Assembly (NCBI RefSeq): GCF_014384805.1
Contig: NZ_JACRSS010000002.1
Span: forward strand, 1-64,000
Length of the DNA stretch: 64,000 nucleotides
Source of the DNA: Guopingia tenuis
Lineage (GTDB): Bacteria; Bacillota; Clostridia; Christensenellales; Christensenellaceae
Direction: 5' to 3'
The notes under the pieces were generated by a model. It saw nothing but the letters and a program-made list of their open reading frames with translations. It made no database searches and was not told the DNA's origin. This document shows, piece after piece, positions 24,073 to 32,143 of this stretch (within the stretch, counting starts at the first letter, position 1; each line of letters begins with the position of its first letter). A program made the translations under genes and the position numbers.

Positions 24073-24627
24073 ATGAAAGCAACAGGTATTGTAAGACGCA
24101 TTGACGATTTGGGGCGCGTGGTGGTGCCCAAGGAAATCCGCCGCACGCTCCGCATCCGGGAGGGGGACCCTCTGGAAATTTTTACGGATAAAGACGGCAG
24201 CGTCGTCCTCAGGAAATATTCCCCCATCGGCGAGCTTTCCGAATATGCGGAGGATTTTTCCGGCGCTATGGAAAACGCCATCGGCCGGACCGTCGTCATC
24301 TGCGATAAGGACAGCGTCGTCTCTGCCAGCGGCGAGCTGAAAAAGGAATACACGGCCCGCCCCATCAGCCGGCAGCTGGAGAGCGCCATTGAGGGCCGCA
24401 GCCTGATCTATAAAAACAGCCGGGAGGGCGCATCCTGCATTCCCATCTATGAGGGCGAGGACGTCTCTCAGATGGAATCCCAGGTGATCCGTCCCATTCT
24501 CTGCGAAGGGCAGGTCATTGGCGCGGTTATGGTGGTGAGCAAAAATCCCGAGCAGGTGCTGGGCGATGTGGAAAAGAAAAGCGCGGAAATCGCCGCTATT
24601 TTTCTGGGTGCCCAGATGGAGCAGTAG
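24073..24627 (+). CDS. spoVT: Stage V sporulation transcription regulator SpoVT
   Basis: SpoVT is an AbrB-fold regulator that tunes forespore (sigma-G) genes. The 184-residue protein starts with the swapped-hairpin DNA-binding domain MKATGIVRRIDDLGRVVVPK followed by EIRRTLRIREGDPLEIFTD. It continues into a GAF-like domain to the end. Length matches Bacillus SpoVT (178). The ATG has TTGGAGG upstream. It is divergent from the flippase-mazG operon, the expected context. Its presence is one of the few signs that the organism or its ancestors sporulate. Confidence 0.95.
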   Translation: MKATGIVRRIDDLGRVVVPKEIRRTLRIREGDPLEIFTDKDGSVVLRKYSPIGELSEYAEDFSGAMENAIGRTVVICDKDSVVSASGELKKEYTARPISRQLESAIEGRSLIYKNSREGASCIPIYEGEDVSQMESQVIRPILCEGQVIGAVMVVSKNPEQVLGDVEKKSAEIAAIFLGAQMEQ

Positions 24628-24641
24628 CCTGCGGGGAAAAC

Positions 24642-24684
24642 AAAAAAACAGCGGCAGGAGCAGTTTTCCTTCCGCTGTTTTTTT
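24642..24684. terminator. Strong bidirectional terminator between spoVT and thiD
   Basis: A7-CAGCGG (24642-24654) pairs perfectly with CCGCTG-T7 (24672-24684). It ends the spoVT transcript and could also end the convergent thiamine operon. The following 200 nt up to thiD hold no supported feature. Confidence 0.9.
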
Positions 24685-24884
24685 GTTGTTCTCCTGTCCG
24701 CGCCGCCAGCATGCGCATTGGCTCTGAAAAGCGGCTGGATTCCCCATTCCTGTGCCGTTTTTTCCATCCTGCCAATGCCTTCCAGCAATGCGCCGGAAAA
24801 GACGGGTGCAGACGGGCCGGCCCTCTTTGTTTATTCCGGCCTTCCCGTACGCTTTCTTCCCGCAAGGGCTTTTCTATCCGCCGC

Positions 24885-25664
24885 TTACACCCCGGCCATG
24901 TGATTCAGGGGGCCGGAGCCTTTTCCCAGATCCAGCCCCGCCTTCAGCGCCTTTGTGAGATACGCTTTGGCCCGCTTGACCGCCTCCCCCAGCGGATAGC
25001 CCGCCGCCAGGGCGCAGGCGATGGCCGAAGAGAGGGTGCATCCGGTTCCATGGGTGTTGGGGTTCTCAATCCGCGGCGCAATAAACCAGCAGGGCTCTCC
25101 CCCGTCCCATAAAAGGTCGCAGGCTTCTCCCTCCAGGTGCCCGCCCTTGATGAGCACGGCGCCGCCCGTCTTTTCTCCAATGCTTTCTGCCGCCCGGCGC
25201 ATATCCCGGCGGTTTTCGATCTTTTTCCCGCAGAGCGCCTCCGCTTCGGGAATATTGGGGGTGATGACCCGTCCCATGGGCAGAAGTTCCTCCACCAGCG
25301 CCTCCTGGGCCGCGGGAGAGAGCAGGGCGCTTCCGCTGGTGGACACCATAACCGGGTCCACCACGATGTTTTCCGCCGCATATTCCCGCAGCTTTCGGGC
25401 AATGACCCGGATGATATCGGCATTCGAAACCATGCCGATCTTCACGGCATCCGGCCGGATATCCGAAAAGACGCAGTCCATCTGCTGCCCCACAAACTCC
25501 GGCGCCGCCTCAAAAATCCCATATACGCCGGTGGTATTCTGGGCAGTGAGCGCCGTGATGACGCTCATGGCATACATTCCATGCACCGTAATGGTCTTGA
25601 TATCCGCCTGAATGCCCGCGCCGCCCGAACAATCCGACCCGGCAATGGTCAACACCTTTTTCAT
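24885..25664 (-). CDS. thiD: Hydroxymethylpyrimidine/phosphomethylpyrimidine kinase
   Basis: ThiD phosphorylates HMP and HMP-P to give HMP-PP, the pyrimidine half of thiamine. The 259-residue protein shows the ribokinase-fold start LTIAGSDCSGGAGIQADIKT, the segment MVSTSGSALLSPAAQEAL and the anion-hole/catalytic motif NTHGTGCTLSSAIACALA. It is the last gene of the thiamine operon. Its ATG overlaps the stop of the HAD gene by four bases, with GAGG upstream. No fused ThiE domain is present, because ThiE is encoded separately. Confidence 0.96.
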   Translation of the reverse strand: MKKVLTIAGSDCSGGAGIQADIKTITVHGMYAMSVITALTAQNTTGVYGIFEAAPEFVGQQMDCVFSDIRPDAVKIGMVSNADIIRVIARKLREYAAENIVVDPVMVSTSGSALLSPAAQEALVEELLPMGRVITPNIPEAEALCGKKIENRRDMRRAAESIGEKTGGAVLIKGGHLEGEACDLLWDGGEPCWFIAPRIENPNTHGTGCTLSSAIACALAAGYPLGEAVKRAKAYLTKALKAGLDLGKGSGPLNHMAGV

Positions 25665-26314
25665 TGAAAAAATACCTCGCTTGCCTCCTGATAATTCCGG
25701 AAAAAAACATCTGCCGTTTCCCGGATGGCCTCCCGGTCCTTTTTCTGGGAATCGTCGGCAATGGCCGCGATATGCAGCCCGGCCTTCCGGGCGCTTTTCA
25801 TGGCATAAAGGGCGTCCTCAAAAACCCAGGTTTCGGCTTTTTTGGTTCCTAGCGCCTTGCGGGCCGTCTTGAAAATCTTGGGGCTGTCCTTGCCCACGCC
25901 CACGTCCGAGCAGGTGAAAATCTGCGAAAAGAAGGAGAGCAGGCCGTTGCGCTTGAGCGCCGCCTGCGCCAGCCAGTTTTCCGTGGCCGTCGCCACGCAC
26001 ATCCGGACGCCCTCCGCCGCCAGCCTCTGCAAAAATTCAAAAGCCCCGGGCTTGGCCTCCACTTCCTCCAAATAGAAGTGCTGGATCATGCGGTTGACGC
26101 CGTCCAGGATTTCTCCCACCGATTCGGTGACACCGTAATTCTCCTGAAAATAGACCGCCGCCTGCCGGAGGCTCATGGTCTTGAGCCTTTCATCCAGCCC
26201 CGGCTCGGGCTGGACGCCCCTTCCCCGGAGATAATCGCTGCCCAGGGTTTTCCAGATTCCCATGGAATCGAGAAGCGTTCCATCCATGTCAAAAATAATG
26301 CCGTTTACCCGCAT
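25661..26314 (-). CDS. HAD-family phosphatase in the thiamine operon
   Basis: The 217-residue protein is a subfamily I HAD hydrolase resembling beta-phosphoglucomutase-type phosphatases. Motif I is FDMDGTLLDS (nucleophile Asp9), motif II is in VATATEN, and the late motifs are GKDSPKIFKTA and VFEDALYAMKSARKAGL. It overlaps thiE by 10 nt and thiD by 4 nt, so it is translated as part of the thiamine operon. A role in dephosphorylating a thiamine intermediate (for example thiamine phosphate or HMP-P) is suggested by context only. HAD specificity cannot be read from sequence. Confidence 0.88.
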   Translation of the reverse strand: MRVNGIIFDMDGTLLDSMGIWKTLGSDYLRGRGVQPEPGLDERLKTMSLRQAAVYFQENYGVTESVGEILDGVNRMIQHFYLEEVEAKPGAFEFLQRLAAEGVRMCVATATENWLAQAALKRNGLLSFFSQIFTCSDVGVGKDSPKIFKTARKALGTKKAETWVFEDALYAMKSARKAGLHIAAIADDSQKKDREAIRETADVFFRNYQEASEVFFQ

Positions 26315-26952
26315 GCCTTCACCATTTGCTCCGAAAGGGCGCGCAGCTCCCGGCAGGTGTTTTCGATATCGCCGCTGGCAAATATGGCGGAGACCAGCGC
26401 CACGCCGTCCACGCCCGTGCCCGAAAGCTGCATGATGTTTTCCTTAGAAATTCCGCCGATGGCCACCACTGGAATCGAAACCGCCCGGCAGATCTCCCCG
26501 AGCGTCTCATGGGAAACCGCGTCCGCATCCAGTTTGGTGGATGTGGCAAACACCGCTCCCACGCCCAGGTAGTCTGCGCCGTTTCTTTCGGCCTCCAGCG
26601 CCTGCTCGACCGTCTGGGCCGAAACGCCCAGGATCATGTTGTCCCCGATTGTTTTGCGGACGTCCCCGGCCTGCATATCGTGCTGCCCCACATGGATGCC
26701 GTCCGCTCCGCAGGCAAGGGCAATCTTCACATTATCGTTGACGATAAAGGGCACATGATAGGCCCGGCAGAGGGCGCAAAGCTCCTCCGCCTCTTCCAGA
26801 AAGGAAAGCTCGTCCAGCTCCTTTTCCCGCAGCTGGATGCAGGTCGCTCCTCCCTTCAGGGCCTCTTCCACCTGTTCCTTCAGCGTCTGATGGGAGAGCC
26901 ACGCCCGGTCGGTGACGGCATAAAGCCGCATGGCCAAACTATCGCATTTCAT
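26305..26952 (-). CDS. thiE: Thiamine-phosphate synthase
   Basis: ThiE joins HMP-PP with thiazole phosphate to form thiamine phosphate. The 215-residue TIM-barrel protein contains LYAVTDRAWL, GGATCIQLREKELDELSFLE, the pyrophosphate-binding DGIHVGQHDMQAGDVR and VVAIGGISKEN. The start at ATG 26952 (MKCDSLAMRLYAV) fits clostridial homologues. A GTG 27 nt earlier and an ATG 21 nt later are alternatives. It overlaps the end of thiM by 14 nt, implying coupled translation. Confidence 0.95.
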   Translation of the reverse strand: MKCDSLAMRLYAVTDRAWLSHQTLKEQVEEALKGGATCIQLREKELDELSFLEEAEELCALCRAYHVPFIVNDNVKIALACGADGIHVGQHDMQAGDVRKTIGDNMILGVSAQTVEQALEAERNGADYLGVGAVFATSTKLDADAVSHETLGEICRAVSIPVVAIGGISKENIMQLSGTGVDGVALVSAIFASGDIENTCRELRALSEQMVKACG

Positions 26953-27760
26953 ATTTTGCCCCGCTTTCCAGGATTTCACCCGTCATATGGAAAATTTCAT
27001 CGATAATTTTATTCCGGTAGGTGGAATTGCCGTCCTCCGGAGCCAGCCGCTCATGGGCGCGCTCCCCCGCCAGCCCCATGGCGCAGACGGCGGCAGCCGC
27101 CGCTTCCAGGCTGTTTTCCGGGTTGGCTACCAAAAAGGCCGTCATCATACCCGAGAGCATGCAGCCCGTCCCCGTGATTTTTCCCATCATGGCATGGCCA
27201 TTGCGGATGACATATGCCTTTTCTCCATCCGCCACAATATCAATGGCGCCGGTAATGGCGACGACAGCCTGGGTCTTGGCGGCAAATTTTTTGGCAAATT
27301 CCACTGCTCCGGAAAGCGTTTCCTCGGTGACCGCATCGGCCACGTCCGCATCCACGCCCTTTGTCGTTCCCTCGCCGAGAGCCAGCGTCTTGATCTCCGA
27401 GATGTTCCCCCGGATGACCGTAAACTGCACCTTCTCCATCAGGTCATAGGCCGTGTTCGTGCGCAGGGAGGAAGCTCCCGCGCCCACAGGATCCAAAAGC
27501 ACCGGATGCCCAAGCTCGTTGGCCTTCTGCCCCGCCAGGAACATGGCCGGAATCGTGCGGGCGTTGAGCGTTCCGATATTGATGTTCAGCCCGCCGCAGA
27601 TAGAGGTAATCTCCTCCACATCACCCGGATCGTCCGACATAATGGGAGATCCGCCGCAGGCCAGCAGGATGTTGGCTACATCGTTGACCGTCACATAGTT
27701 AGTGATGTTGTGCACCAGAGGCGCCGTTTTTCGAACATTGTTCAGCATTTCTTTCATCAT
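26939..27760 (-). CDS. thiM: Hydroxyethylthiazole kinase
   Basis: ThiM phosphorylates 4-methyl-5-hydroxyethylthiazole, the salvage route to the thiazole half of thiamine. The 273-residue ribokinase-fold protein has the family start PLVHNITNYVTVNDVANILL, then GGSPIMSDDPGDVEEI, LLDPVGAGAS and the catalytic ITGTGCMLSGMMTAF. It lies 17 nt after thiC and is coupled to thiE. No thiazole synthesis genes (thiG, thiS, thiF, thiH) are visible in this operon, so thiazole may be scavenged. Confidence 0.96.
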   Translation of the reverse strand: MMKEMLNNVRKTAPLVHNITNYVTVNDVANILLACGGSPIMSDDPGDVEEITSICGGLNINIGTLNARTIPAMFLAGQKANELGHPVLLDPVGAGASSLRTNTAYDLMEKVQFTVIRGNISEIKTLALGEGTTKGVDADVADAVTEETLSGAVEFAKKFAAKTQAVVAITGAIDIVADGEKAYVIRNGHAMMGKITGTGCMLSGMMTAFLVANPENSLEAAAAAVCAMGLAGERAHERLAPEDGNSTYRNKIIDEIFHMTGEILESGAKYEMR

Positions 27761-27777
27761 GTGTTTTTCCTCGCTTT

Positions 27778-29085
27778 TTATTCATCAAATATAGAGACAA
27801 TTTCCCCATCCAAAATCCGGTTCATATTGCGCACGGCGCAGAAATTGCCGCACATGGAGCAGGTATCCTCCTTCTCCGGCCGGGAGGACTCTCGGTATTC
27901 CCGTGCCTTCTCCGGGTCTATGGCCAGGTCGAACATGGCCTCCCAATCCAGCTTCTTGCGAGCCGCGCTCATCTCGTTGTCCCAGTCCATGGCGTGAGGC
28001 AGGCCCTTGGCGATGTCCGCCGCGTGGGCCGCGATGCGGGCGGCGATGATCCCTTCCTTCACGTCCTTCACATCCGGCAGGCGCAGATGCTCGGCCGGCG
28101 TGACATAGCAGAGGAAGGCCGCGCCGGAAGCCGCCGCAATGGCGCCGCCGATGGCCCCGGTAATATGGTCATAGCCCGGCGCCACATCCGTCACCAGCGG
28201 CCCCAAAACATAGAAGGGCGCGCCGTGGCAAAGAGTTTTTTGAATCTCCATGTTGGCGGCGATCTGGTTCATGGGCATATGCCCCGGCCCTTCGATCATG
28301 ATCTGCACATCCTTTTCCCAGGCCCGCTTGGTCAGCTCGCCCAGGGTAATCAGCTCCTCGATCTGGGAAGCGTCCGTTGCGTCCTGGAGGCAGCCCGGGC
28401 GGCAGGCGTCTCCCAGGCTCAGGGTCACGTCGTATTCCCGGCAGATATCCAGGATCTCATCATAGTGTTCATAGAAGGGATTTTCCTGCCCGGTCATCTC
28501 CATCCAGGCGAAAATGATGGACCCGCCCCGGGAGACGATGTTCATAAGCCGTTTGTTGCGCTTGAATTTTCCCGCCGTTTCCTTGTTGATGCCGCAGTGA
28601 ATGGTCATGAAGTCCACGCCGTCCTCCGCGTGCATGCGGACAATATCAATCCATTCCCGGGAGGTGATGGTGCCCAATGCTTTATGGTAATAGACCACCG
28701 CGTCATAGATGGGCACAGTGCCGATCATCGCCGGGCATTTTTCCGTGAGCATCCGGCGGAATTTGCGCGTGTCGCCATAGGAGCTCAGGTCCATGATAGC
28801 CTCCGCCCCCATATCCACGGCACTCTGCACCTTGGTCAGCTCCATATTCAGGTCGGTCAGATCCCGGGAGGTTCCCAGGTTCACGTTGATTTTCGTGGTG
28901 AGCATGCTTCCCAGCCCGCTGGGGGCAATGCAGGTGTGCTTCTTGTTGCAGGGGATGATGGCCTTCCCCTCCGCCATGAGGGCCATGAGCTGCTCGGGCG
29001 CCATATGCTCCTTGCGGGCGACGATCTCCATTTCCTTTGTACAAATGCCTTTGCGGGCCGCGTCCATCTGTGTCGTGTATTCCAT
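27778..29085 (-). CDS. thiC: Phosphomethylpyrimidine synthase ThiC
   Basis: ThiC is the radical-SAM-like enzyme that rearranges aminoimidazole ribotide into HMP-phosphate. The 435-residue protein is the short clostridial form, lacking the N-terminal extension of the enterobacterial enzyme. It contains IPCNKKHTCIAPSGLGSML, EGPGHMPMNQIAANM and the C-terminal cluster motif CSMCGNFCAVR, with cysteines spaced CX2CX3C. The ATG at 29085 has AGGAG eight bases upstream. It is the first gene behind the TPP riboswitch and so is shut off by thiamine diphosphate. Confidence 0.97.
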   Translation of the reverse strand: MEYTTQMDAARKGICTKEMEIVARKEHMAPEQLMALMAEGKAIIPCNKKHTCIAPSGLGSMLTTKINVNLGTSRDLTDLNMELTKVQSAVDMGAEAIMDLSSYGDTRKFRRMLTEKCPAMIGTVPIYDAVVYYHKALGTITSREWIDIVRMHAEDGVDFMTIHCGINKETAGKFKRNKRLMNIVSRGGSIIFAWMEMTGQENPFYEHYDEILDICREYDVTLSLGDACRPGCLQDATDASQIEELITLGELTKRAWEKDVQIMIEGPGHMPMNQIAANMEIQKTLCHGAPFYVLGPLVTDVAPGYDHITGAIGGAIAAASGAAFLCYVTPAEHLRLPDVKDVKEGIIAARIAAHAADIAKGLPHAMDWDNEMSAARKKLDWEAMFDLAIDPEKAREYRESSRPEKEDTCSMCGNFCAVRNMNRILDGEIVSIFDE

Positions 29086-29103
29086 ATTTCCGCTCCTTTC
29101 TTC

Positions 29104-29135
29104 CAAAAAAACAGGGTATACATATTTGTATACCC
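29104..29135 (-). terminator. Riboswitch-controlled intrinsic terminator before thiC
   Basis: On the minus strand GGGTATAC (complement of 29128-29135) pairs with GTATACCC (complement of 29114-29121) around a 6-nt loop. TGTTTTTTT follows. It lies between the TPP aptamer and the thiC ribosome binding site, so TPP control is most likely by transcription termination. Confidence 0.9.
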
Positions 29136-29149
29136 TTTCTTCTCTGCGC

Positions 29150-29240
29150 GTCGGTTTCCTACGTTGGCATTATCCAAATCAGGTATAAGGGTCGGAGCAC
29201 ACGCTCCCTCTCAGCCGGTTTCCAGCTCCCCTGTCGCTTC
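29150..29240 (-). ncRNA. TPP riboswitch (THI element)
   Basis: Reading the minus strand 5' to 3', the conserved blocks are GGGGAGC, then GGCTGAGAGGG, then GACCCTTATACCTGATTTGG and ATAATGCCAACGTAGGAA. These are the standard TPP aptamer elements in the right order. It lies between a sigma-A promoter (29257-29286) and an intrinsic terminator (29104-29135), directly upstream of thiC. The aptamer binds thiamine diphosphate and should reduce expression of thiC-thiM-thiE-HAD-thiD when thiamine is plentiful. Confidence 0.96.
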
Positions 29241-29256
29241 CTATATAATTTTCTTT

Positions 29257-29286
29257 ATCCTATCACAATCCCGCGTTTTTTGTCAA
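29257..29286 (-). promoter_or_regulatory. Promoter of the thiamine operon
   Basis: Minus-strand TTGACA (29281-29286) and TAGGAT (29257-29262) are 18 nt apart. The predicted mRNA start near 29250 lies just before the riboswitch aptamer. Confidence 0.78.
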
Positions 29287-29382
29287 ACCTCCCGGTTCTG
29301 GTTTTTTAAAGAAAGCAGACAAAAAACTGACCGGCTTTATACGGCCCCCGCAAATCCCTGCCATGGAGATTGCAGACAGCAA

Positions 29383-29407
29383 AAAAGAGCGGCGCTGCCG
29401 CTCTTTT
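29383..29407. terminator. Terminator after the GNAT gene
   Basis: AAAAGAGCGGC (29383-29393) and GCCGCTCTTTT (29397-29407) form an 11-bp stem with a 3-nt loop and flanking A and T runs. It ends the minus-strand acetyltransferase transcript 16 nt after its stop codon. Confidence 0.88.
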
Positions 29408-29422
29408 ATACTGTCTTTTTGC

Positions 29423-29884
29423 CTATAACGTCTTGCGCAGGATCAGGAATTCCTCTTCCTCCATCTGATCTTCATCCGAAACATTGATGACATGGAAGTC
29501 CAGTTCCTCCCGGTATACCCGCAGGGCCTTGTAGTTGGAGGGATGCACCGTCACCTCCACCATCCGCAGATTGGATTCCTTCAGATCCATAAAGGCGTTG
29601 GCCAAAAGCGCCTCCCCCAGATGCTTGCCGGATTCCGAAGGCTTCACCAGAATGCCATAGAGGAATACGCGGTTGGGATTGTCAAAGTCCCGCATAAAAT
29701 AGGAGACACCCAGCACCTCATCATATTCCATGGCGGCATATACCCGCCCATAGCGGATAAAGGAATGCACTTCAAAAATGTTCATCCCGCCGCCCCGGCC
29801 GGCATGTACCTCCTGTTCCAGCTCTACAATCTGTTCCAAAAGATCATAATCGCTTTCGCTGACATGAAAATATTCAACTGCCAT
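29423..29884 (-). CDS. GNAT family N-acetyltransferase
   Basis: The 153-residue protein has the GNAT layout: a variable N-terminus, a core strand with VFLYGILVKPSE, the acetyl-CoA pyrophosphate loop SGKHLGEALLANAFMDL (about residues 85-100) and VHPSNYKALRVYREELDF. The last is the typical N-x-x-A-x-x-x-Y end of the fold. It is a single-gene unit with its own promoter (29951-29979) and terminator. The acceptor is unknown. Confidence 0.85.
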   Translation of the reverse strand: MAVEYFHVSESDYDLLEQIVELEQEVHAGRGGGMNIFEVHSFIRYGRVYAAMEYDEVLGVSYFMRDFDNPNRVFLYGILVKPSESGKHLGEALLANAFMDLKESNLRMVEVTVHPSNYKALRVYREELDFHVINVSDEDQMEEEEFLILRKTL

Positions 29885-29950
29885 TGGCTCTATTCCTTTC
29901 TTGGGCGTTCCAAACCGCCCTCTACCCTATTGTACACCGATTGTTTCCTT

Positions 29951-29979
29951 ATTATAGCAAAACGCGCAAAAGAATGCAA
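29951..29979 (-). promoter_or_regulatory. Promoter of the GNAT gene
   Basis: Minus-strand TTGCAT (29974-29979), 17 nt, then TATAAT (29951-29956) preceded by TGC, an extended -10. Transcription starts near 29944, about 60 nt before the ATG at 29884. Confidence 0.78.
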
Positions 29980-30110
29980 TATTTCCCTTTTTCCCTGCCA
30001 TTTTGGAAAAAATCAGGGAATCGGGAGCGAGCTGCCCCTGCCGGGGAAAAACAAACGGAGGTTTGTCTCTCTATTTATTGGGGCCGCTCTTTTCTGCCCC
30101 GGGCTGCGCT

Positions 30111-31589
30111 CTATATCCGGGAATACCGTCGGGCCATTTCCGCCATGCGCCGGGCCAGGCCGGGATCCGCCGTCAGCTCGCCGGGCAGAAGCCTCCATTC
30201 CCAATTGCCGCCGATGGTGGAAGGAGTATTCATCCGCGCCGTCCCGGGAAGGTTGAGATAATCCTGCATCTGCGCCACAAACACATCCGCCACGGACATG
30301 GAGGCGCCGCGGATCACGCCCCAGCTCCAGCCCTCCTCTTCTGTGAGGGCAAAGTATTCCTGCACCCGCCGCCGGGTCTCCTCCGGCGCATGTTCCAGCC
30401 AGTCCCGAAGGGTGGTATTGTCATGGGTGCCCGTGTATACCACACATTCCCGGGCAAAGGTATGGGGCTGATAGTCCTTGAAGTCCTCGGAATCAAAGCC
30501 GAATTCCAGCACCTTCATTCCTGGGAACCCCGAATCCCGCAGCAGCTCATGAACCTCTGGCGTGAGATATCCCAGATCCTCGGCAATAAACTCCAGATCC
30601 GGAAACTGCGCCTGCACGGCCCGGAGAAAGTCCATGCCCGGCCCCTTTTCCCATCTGCCGTTCCTGGCCGTCTTTTCCCCAGCCGGAACTGCCCAATAGC
30701 TCTCCAGCCCCCGGAAATGGTCGATACGCACCACGTCGAACAGCTTCCCGCAGATTCCGAGCCGCCGCATCCACCAGTCGTATCCCCCCTCCCGCAGAGC
30801 CGCCCAGCGATAGAGGGGATTGCCCCAAAGCTGGCCGTCTGCCGAAAAATAGTCCGGCGGCACTCCCGCCACGGCACTGGGCGTCCCGTCCTCTTCCATC
30901 TGGAAGTATTCCCGGTGGCTCCAAACGTCCTCCGAATCCATGGCGGCATAGATGGGGATATCTCCGATGAGCCGGATGCCGCATTCCCGGGCCTTTTTCC
31001 GCAGAAGGCCAAACTGGCGGTAAAATTCCATCTGAAGAAACACATGATATTCTATTTCGCAGGAGAGCCGCGTCCGGGCGGCCTCCACCGCCGCCCTCTC
31101 CCGCCGCCGGAGGGGCTCCGGCCAGAGCGTCCAGGGCCGCCCGCCCTGTTCTTCCTTCAGCGCCATAAACAGAGCATATCCCGGCAGCCAATCCCGGTTT
31201 TCCTCCAGAAAAACTTCCATTTCTCTTCGGATTTCCGCATCCCGCCGGGAAAACGCCCGGCGCAGCAGAACCTCCCGGCTTGCCCGAACGGCGTCATAAT
31301 TCACCCTGCCCGGCGTATCCGCCGCCTGCTTCAACTCCTCTTCCAAAAGCAGGCCGCGCTGCCGCAGCAGCTCCAGATCGATGAGAAGGGGATTGCCCGC
31401 GCAGGAGGAGGGGGACTGATACGGCGAATTCCCAAAGGCCACCGGCCCCAAAGGCAGCATCTGCCAATAGGTCTGCCCGGCCTCCCGCAAAAATTCCAGA
31501 AAATCATAGGCCTCCTGCCCCATGGTTCCAATGCCATGGGGTGAAGGCAGTGACGTGATATGCAAAAGTACGCCGCTTCCCCGCTTCAA
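30111..31589 (-). CDS. malQ: 4-alpha-glucanotransferase (amylomaltase)
   Basis: MalQ (GH77) transfers alpha-1,4-glucan segments between maltooligosaccharides. The 492-residue protein begins RGSGVLLHITSLPSPHGIGT and holds the GH77 motifs GDIPIYAAMDSEDVW, the nucleophile region VRIDHFRGLESYW, the acid/base region EDLGYLTPEV and TGTHDNTTLRDWLE. The likely start is TTG at 31589 with AGAGGG upstream. No in-frame ATG precedes it. It is next to an XRE regulator but 53 nt apart and without other maltose genes nearby, so it probably serves glycogen or maltodextrin metabolism alone. Confidence 0.95.
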   Translation of the reverse strand: MKRGSGVLLHITSLPSPHGIGTMGQEAYDFLEFLREAGQTYWQMLPLGPVAFGNSPYQSPSSCAGNPLLIDLELLRQRGLLLEEELKQAADTPGRVNYDAVRASREVLLRRAFSRRDAEIRREMEVFLEENRDWLPGYALFMALKEEQGGRPWTLWPEPLRRRERAAVEAARTRLSCEIEYHVFLQMEFYRQFGLLRKKARECGIRLIGDIPIYAAMDSEDVWSHREYFQMEEDGTPSAVAGVPPDYFSADGQLWGNPLYRWAALREGGYDWWMRRLGICGKLFDVVRIDHFRGLESYWAVPAGEKTARNGRWEKGPGMDFLRAVQAQFPDLEFIAEDLGYLTPEVHELLRDSGFPGMKVLEFGFDSEDFKDYQPHTFARECVVYTGTHDNTTLRDWLEHAPEETRRRVQEYFALTEEEGWSWGVIRGASMSVADVFVAQMQDYLNLPGTARMNTPSTIGGNWEWRLLPGELTADPGLARRMAEMARRYSRI

Positions 31590-31642
31590 TCTCTTTTCCC
31601 TCTCTTTTCATCCTTTTCCATGGAAAGCCTCGGTCCGGGCCG

Positions 31643-31987
31643 TCATGTTTTATTGGAAAACCTCCGCCGCATGGCTTTGACGATATCCAGCAGATAAAGC
31701 TGCTCATCCTCGGAAAGTCCTCTGGCCGCCTCATAGAGCTCTGCCAGCAGCCGGGCGCTTTGGGATGCCTGTTCCTTTTCCATCTCTCCCGCGCCCTCCA
31801 GCAGCCATTCCCGGCGGATCCCCAGTTCCTCGCAGATGGCGTTCACAACAATCCGCTGCGGCTGCGTTTTGTTTTTTTCCAGGTTATAGATCACGCCCCG
31901 GGACACGCCGATGGCCTCGGCCAGGGATTCCTGGGTATATCCGTTTTTTCTGCGCGCATAGCACAGCCGTCCGCCTAATGTTTCCAT
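31643..31987 (-). CDS. XRE-family transcriptional regulator
   Basis: The 114-residue protein has an N-terminal helix-turn-helix (GYTQESLAEAIGVSRGVIYNL, split here as residues about 17-37) and a short helical C-terminus. That C-terminus includes GLSEDEQLYLLDIVKAMRRR, probably for dimerisation. The region upstream contains two divergent promoters whose -35 elements overlap CATTnnnAATG-like palindromes (32031-32041, 32050-32060, 32082-32092), the expected kind of operator. It likely represses itself and the divergent small gene at 32144, and could reach luxS or malQ. Targets are inference. Confidence 0.9.
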   Translation of the reverse strand: METLGGRLCYARRKNGYTQESLAEAIGVSRGVIYNLEKNKTQPQRIVVNAICEELGIRREWLLEGAGEMEKEQASQSARLLAELYEAARGLSEDEQLYLLDIVKAMRRRFSNKT

Positions 31988-32010
31988 AGTACCAACACCA
32001 CCTTAAAGCA

Positions 32011-32039
32011 AGCATACCATGGCAGAAAATCATTGTCAA
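32011..32039 (-). promoter_or_regulatory. Promoter of the XRE regulator gene
   Basis: Minus-strand TTGACA (32034-32039), 17 nt, TATGCT (32011-32016) with TGG before it. The -35 sits inside CATTGTCAACG (32031-32041), a degenerate copy of the palindrome seen twice nearby. Confidence 0.8.
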
Positions 32040-32092
32040 CGCGCAATTTCATTGATAATGAAAAATATTTACTTTAATTTGCATTTACAATG
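32031..32092. promoter_or_regulatory. Operator cluster CATTnnnAATG between divergent genes
   Basis: Three sites: CATTGTCAACG (32031-32041, one mismatch), CATTGATAATG (32050-32060, extended to TTTCATT/AATGAAA, 7-bp arms) and CATTTACAATG (32082-32092). The outer two cover the -35 elements of the divergent promoters. The centres of the last two are 32 bp apart, three helical turns. Probably bound by the adjacent XRE regulator. Confidence 0.65.
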
Positions 32093-32112
32093 AATTTCCT
32101 TCGTGCTATAAT
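32084..32112 (+). promoter_or_regulatory. Promoter of the 59-residue divergent protein
   Basis: TTTACA (32084-32089), 17 nt, TATAAT (32107-32112) preceded by TGC. The start of transcription would be near 32119, 25 nt before the ATG. The -35 lies inside CATTTACAATG. Confidence 0.82.
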
Positions 32113-32143
32113 GCTTCCATAGAATGGGAAAGGAGTGGTTTCC

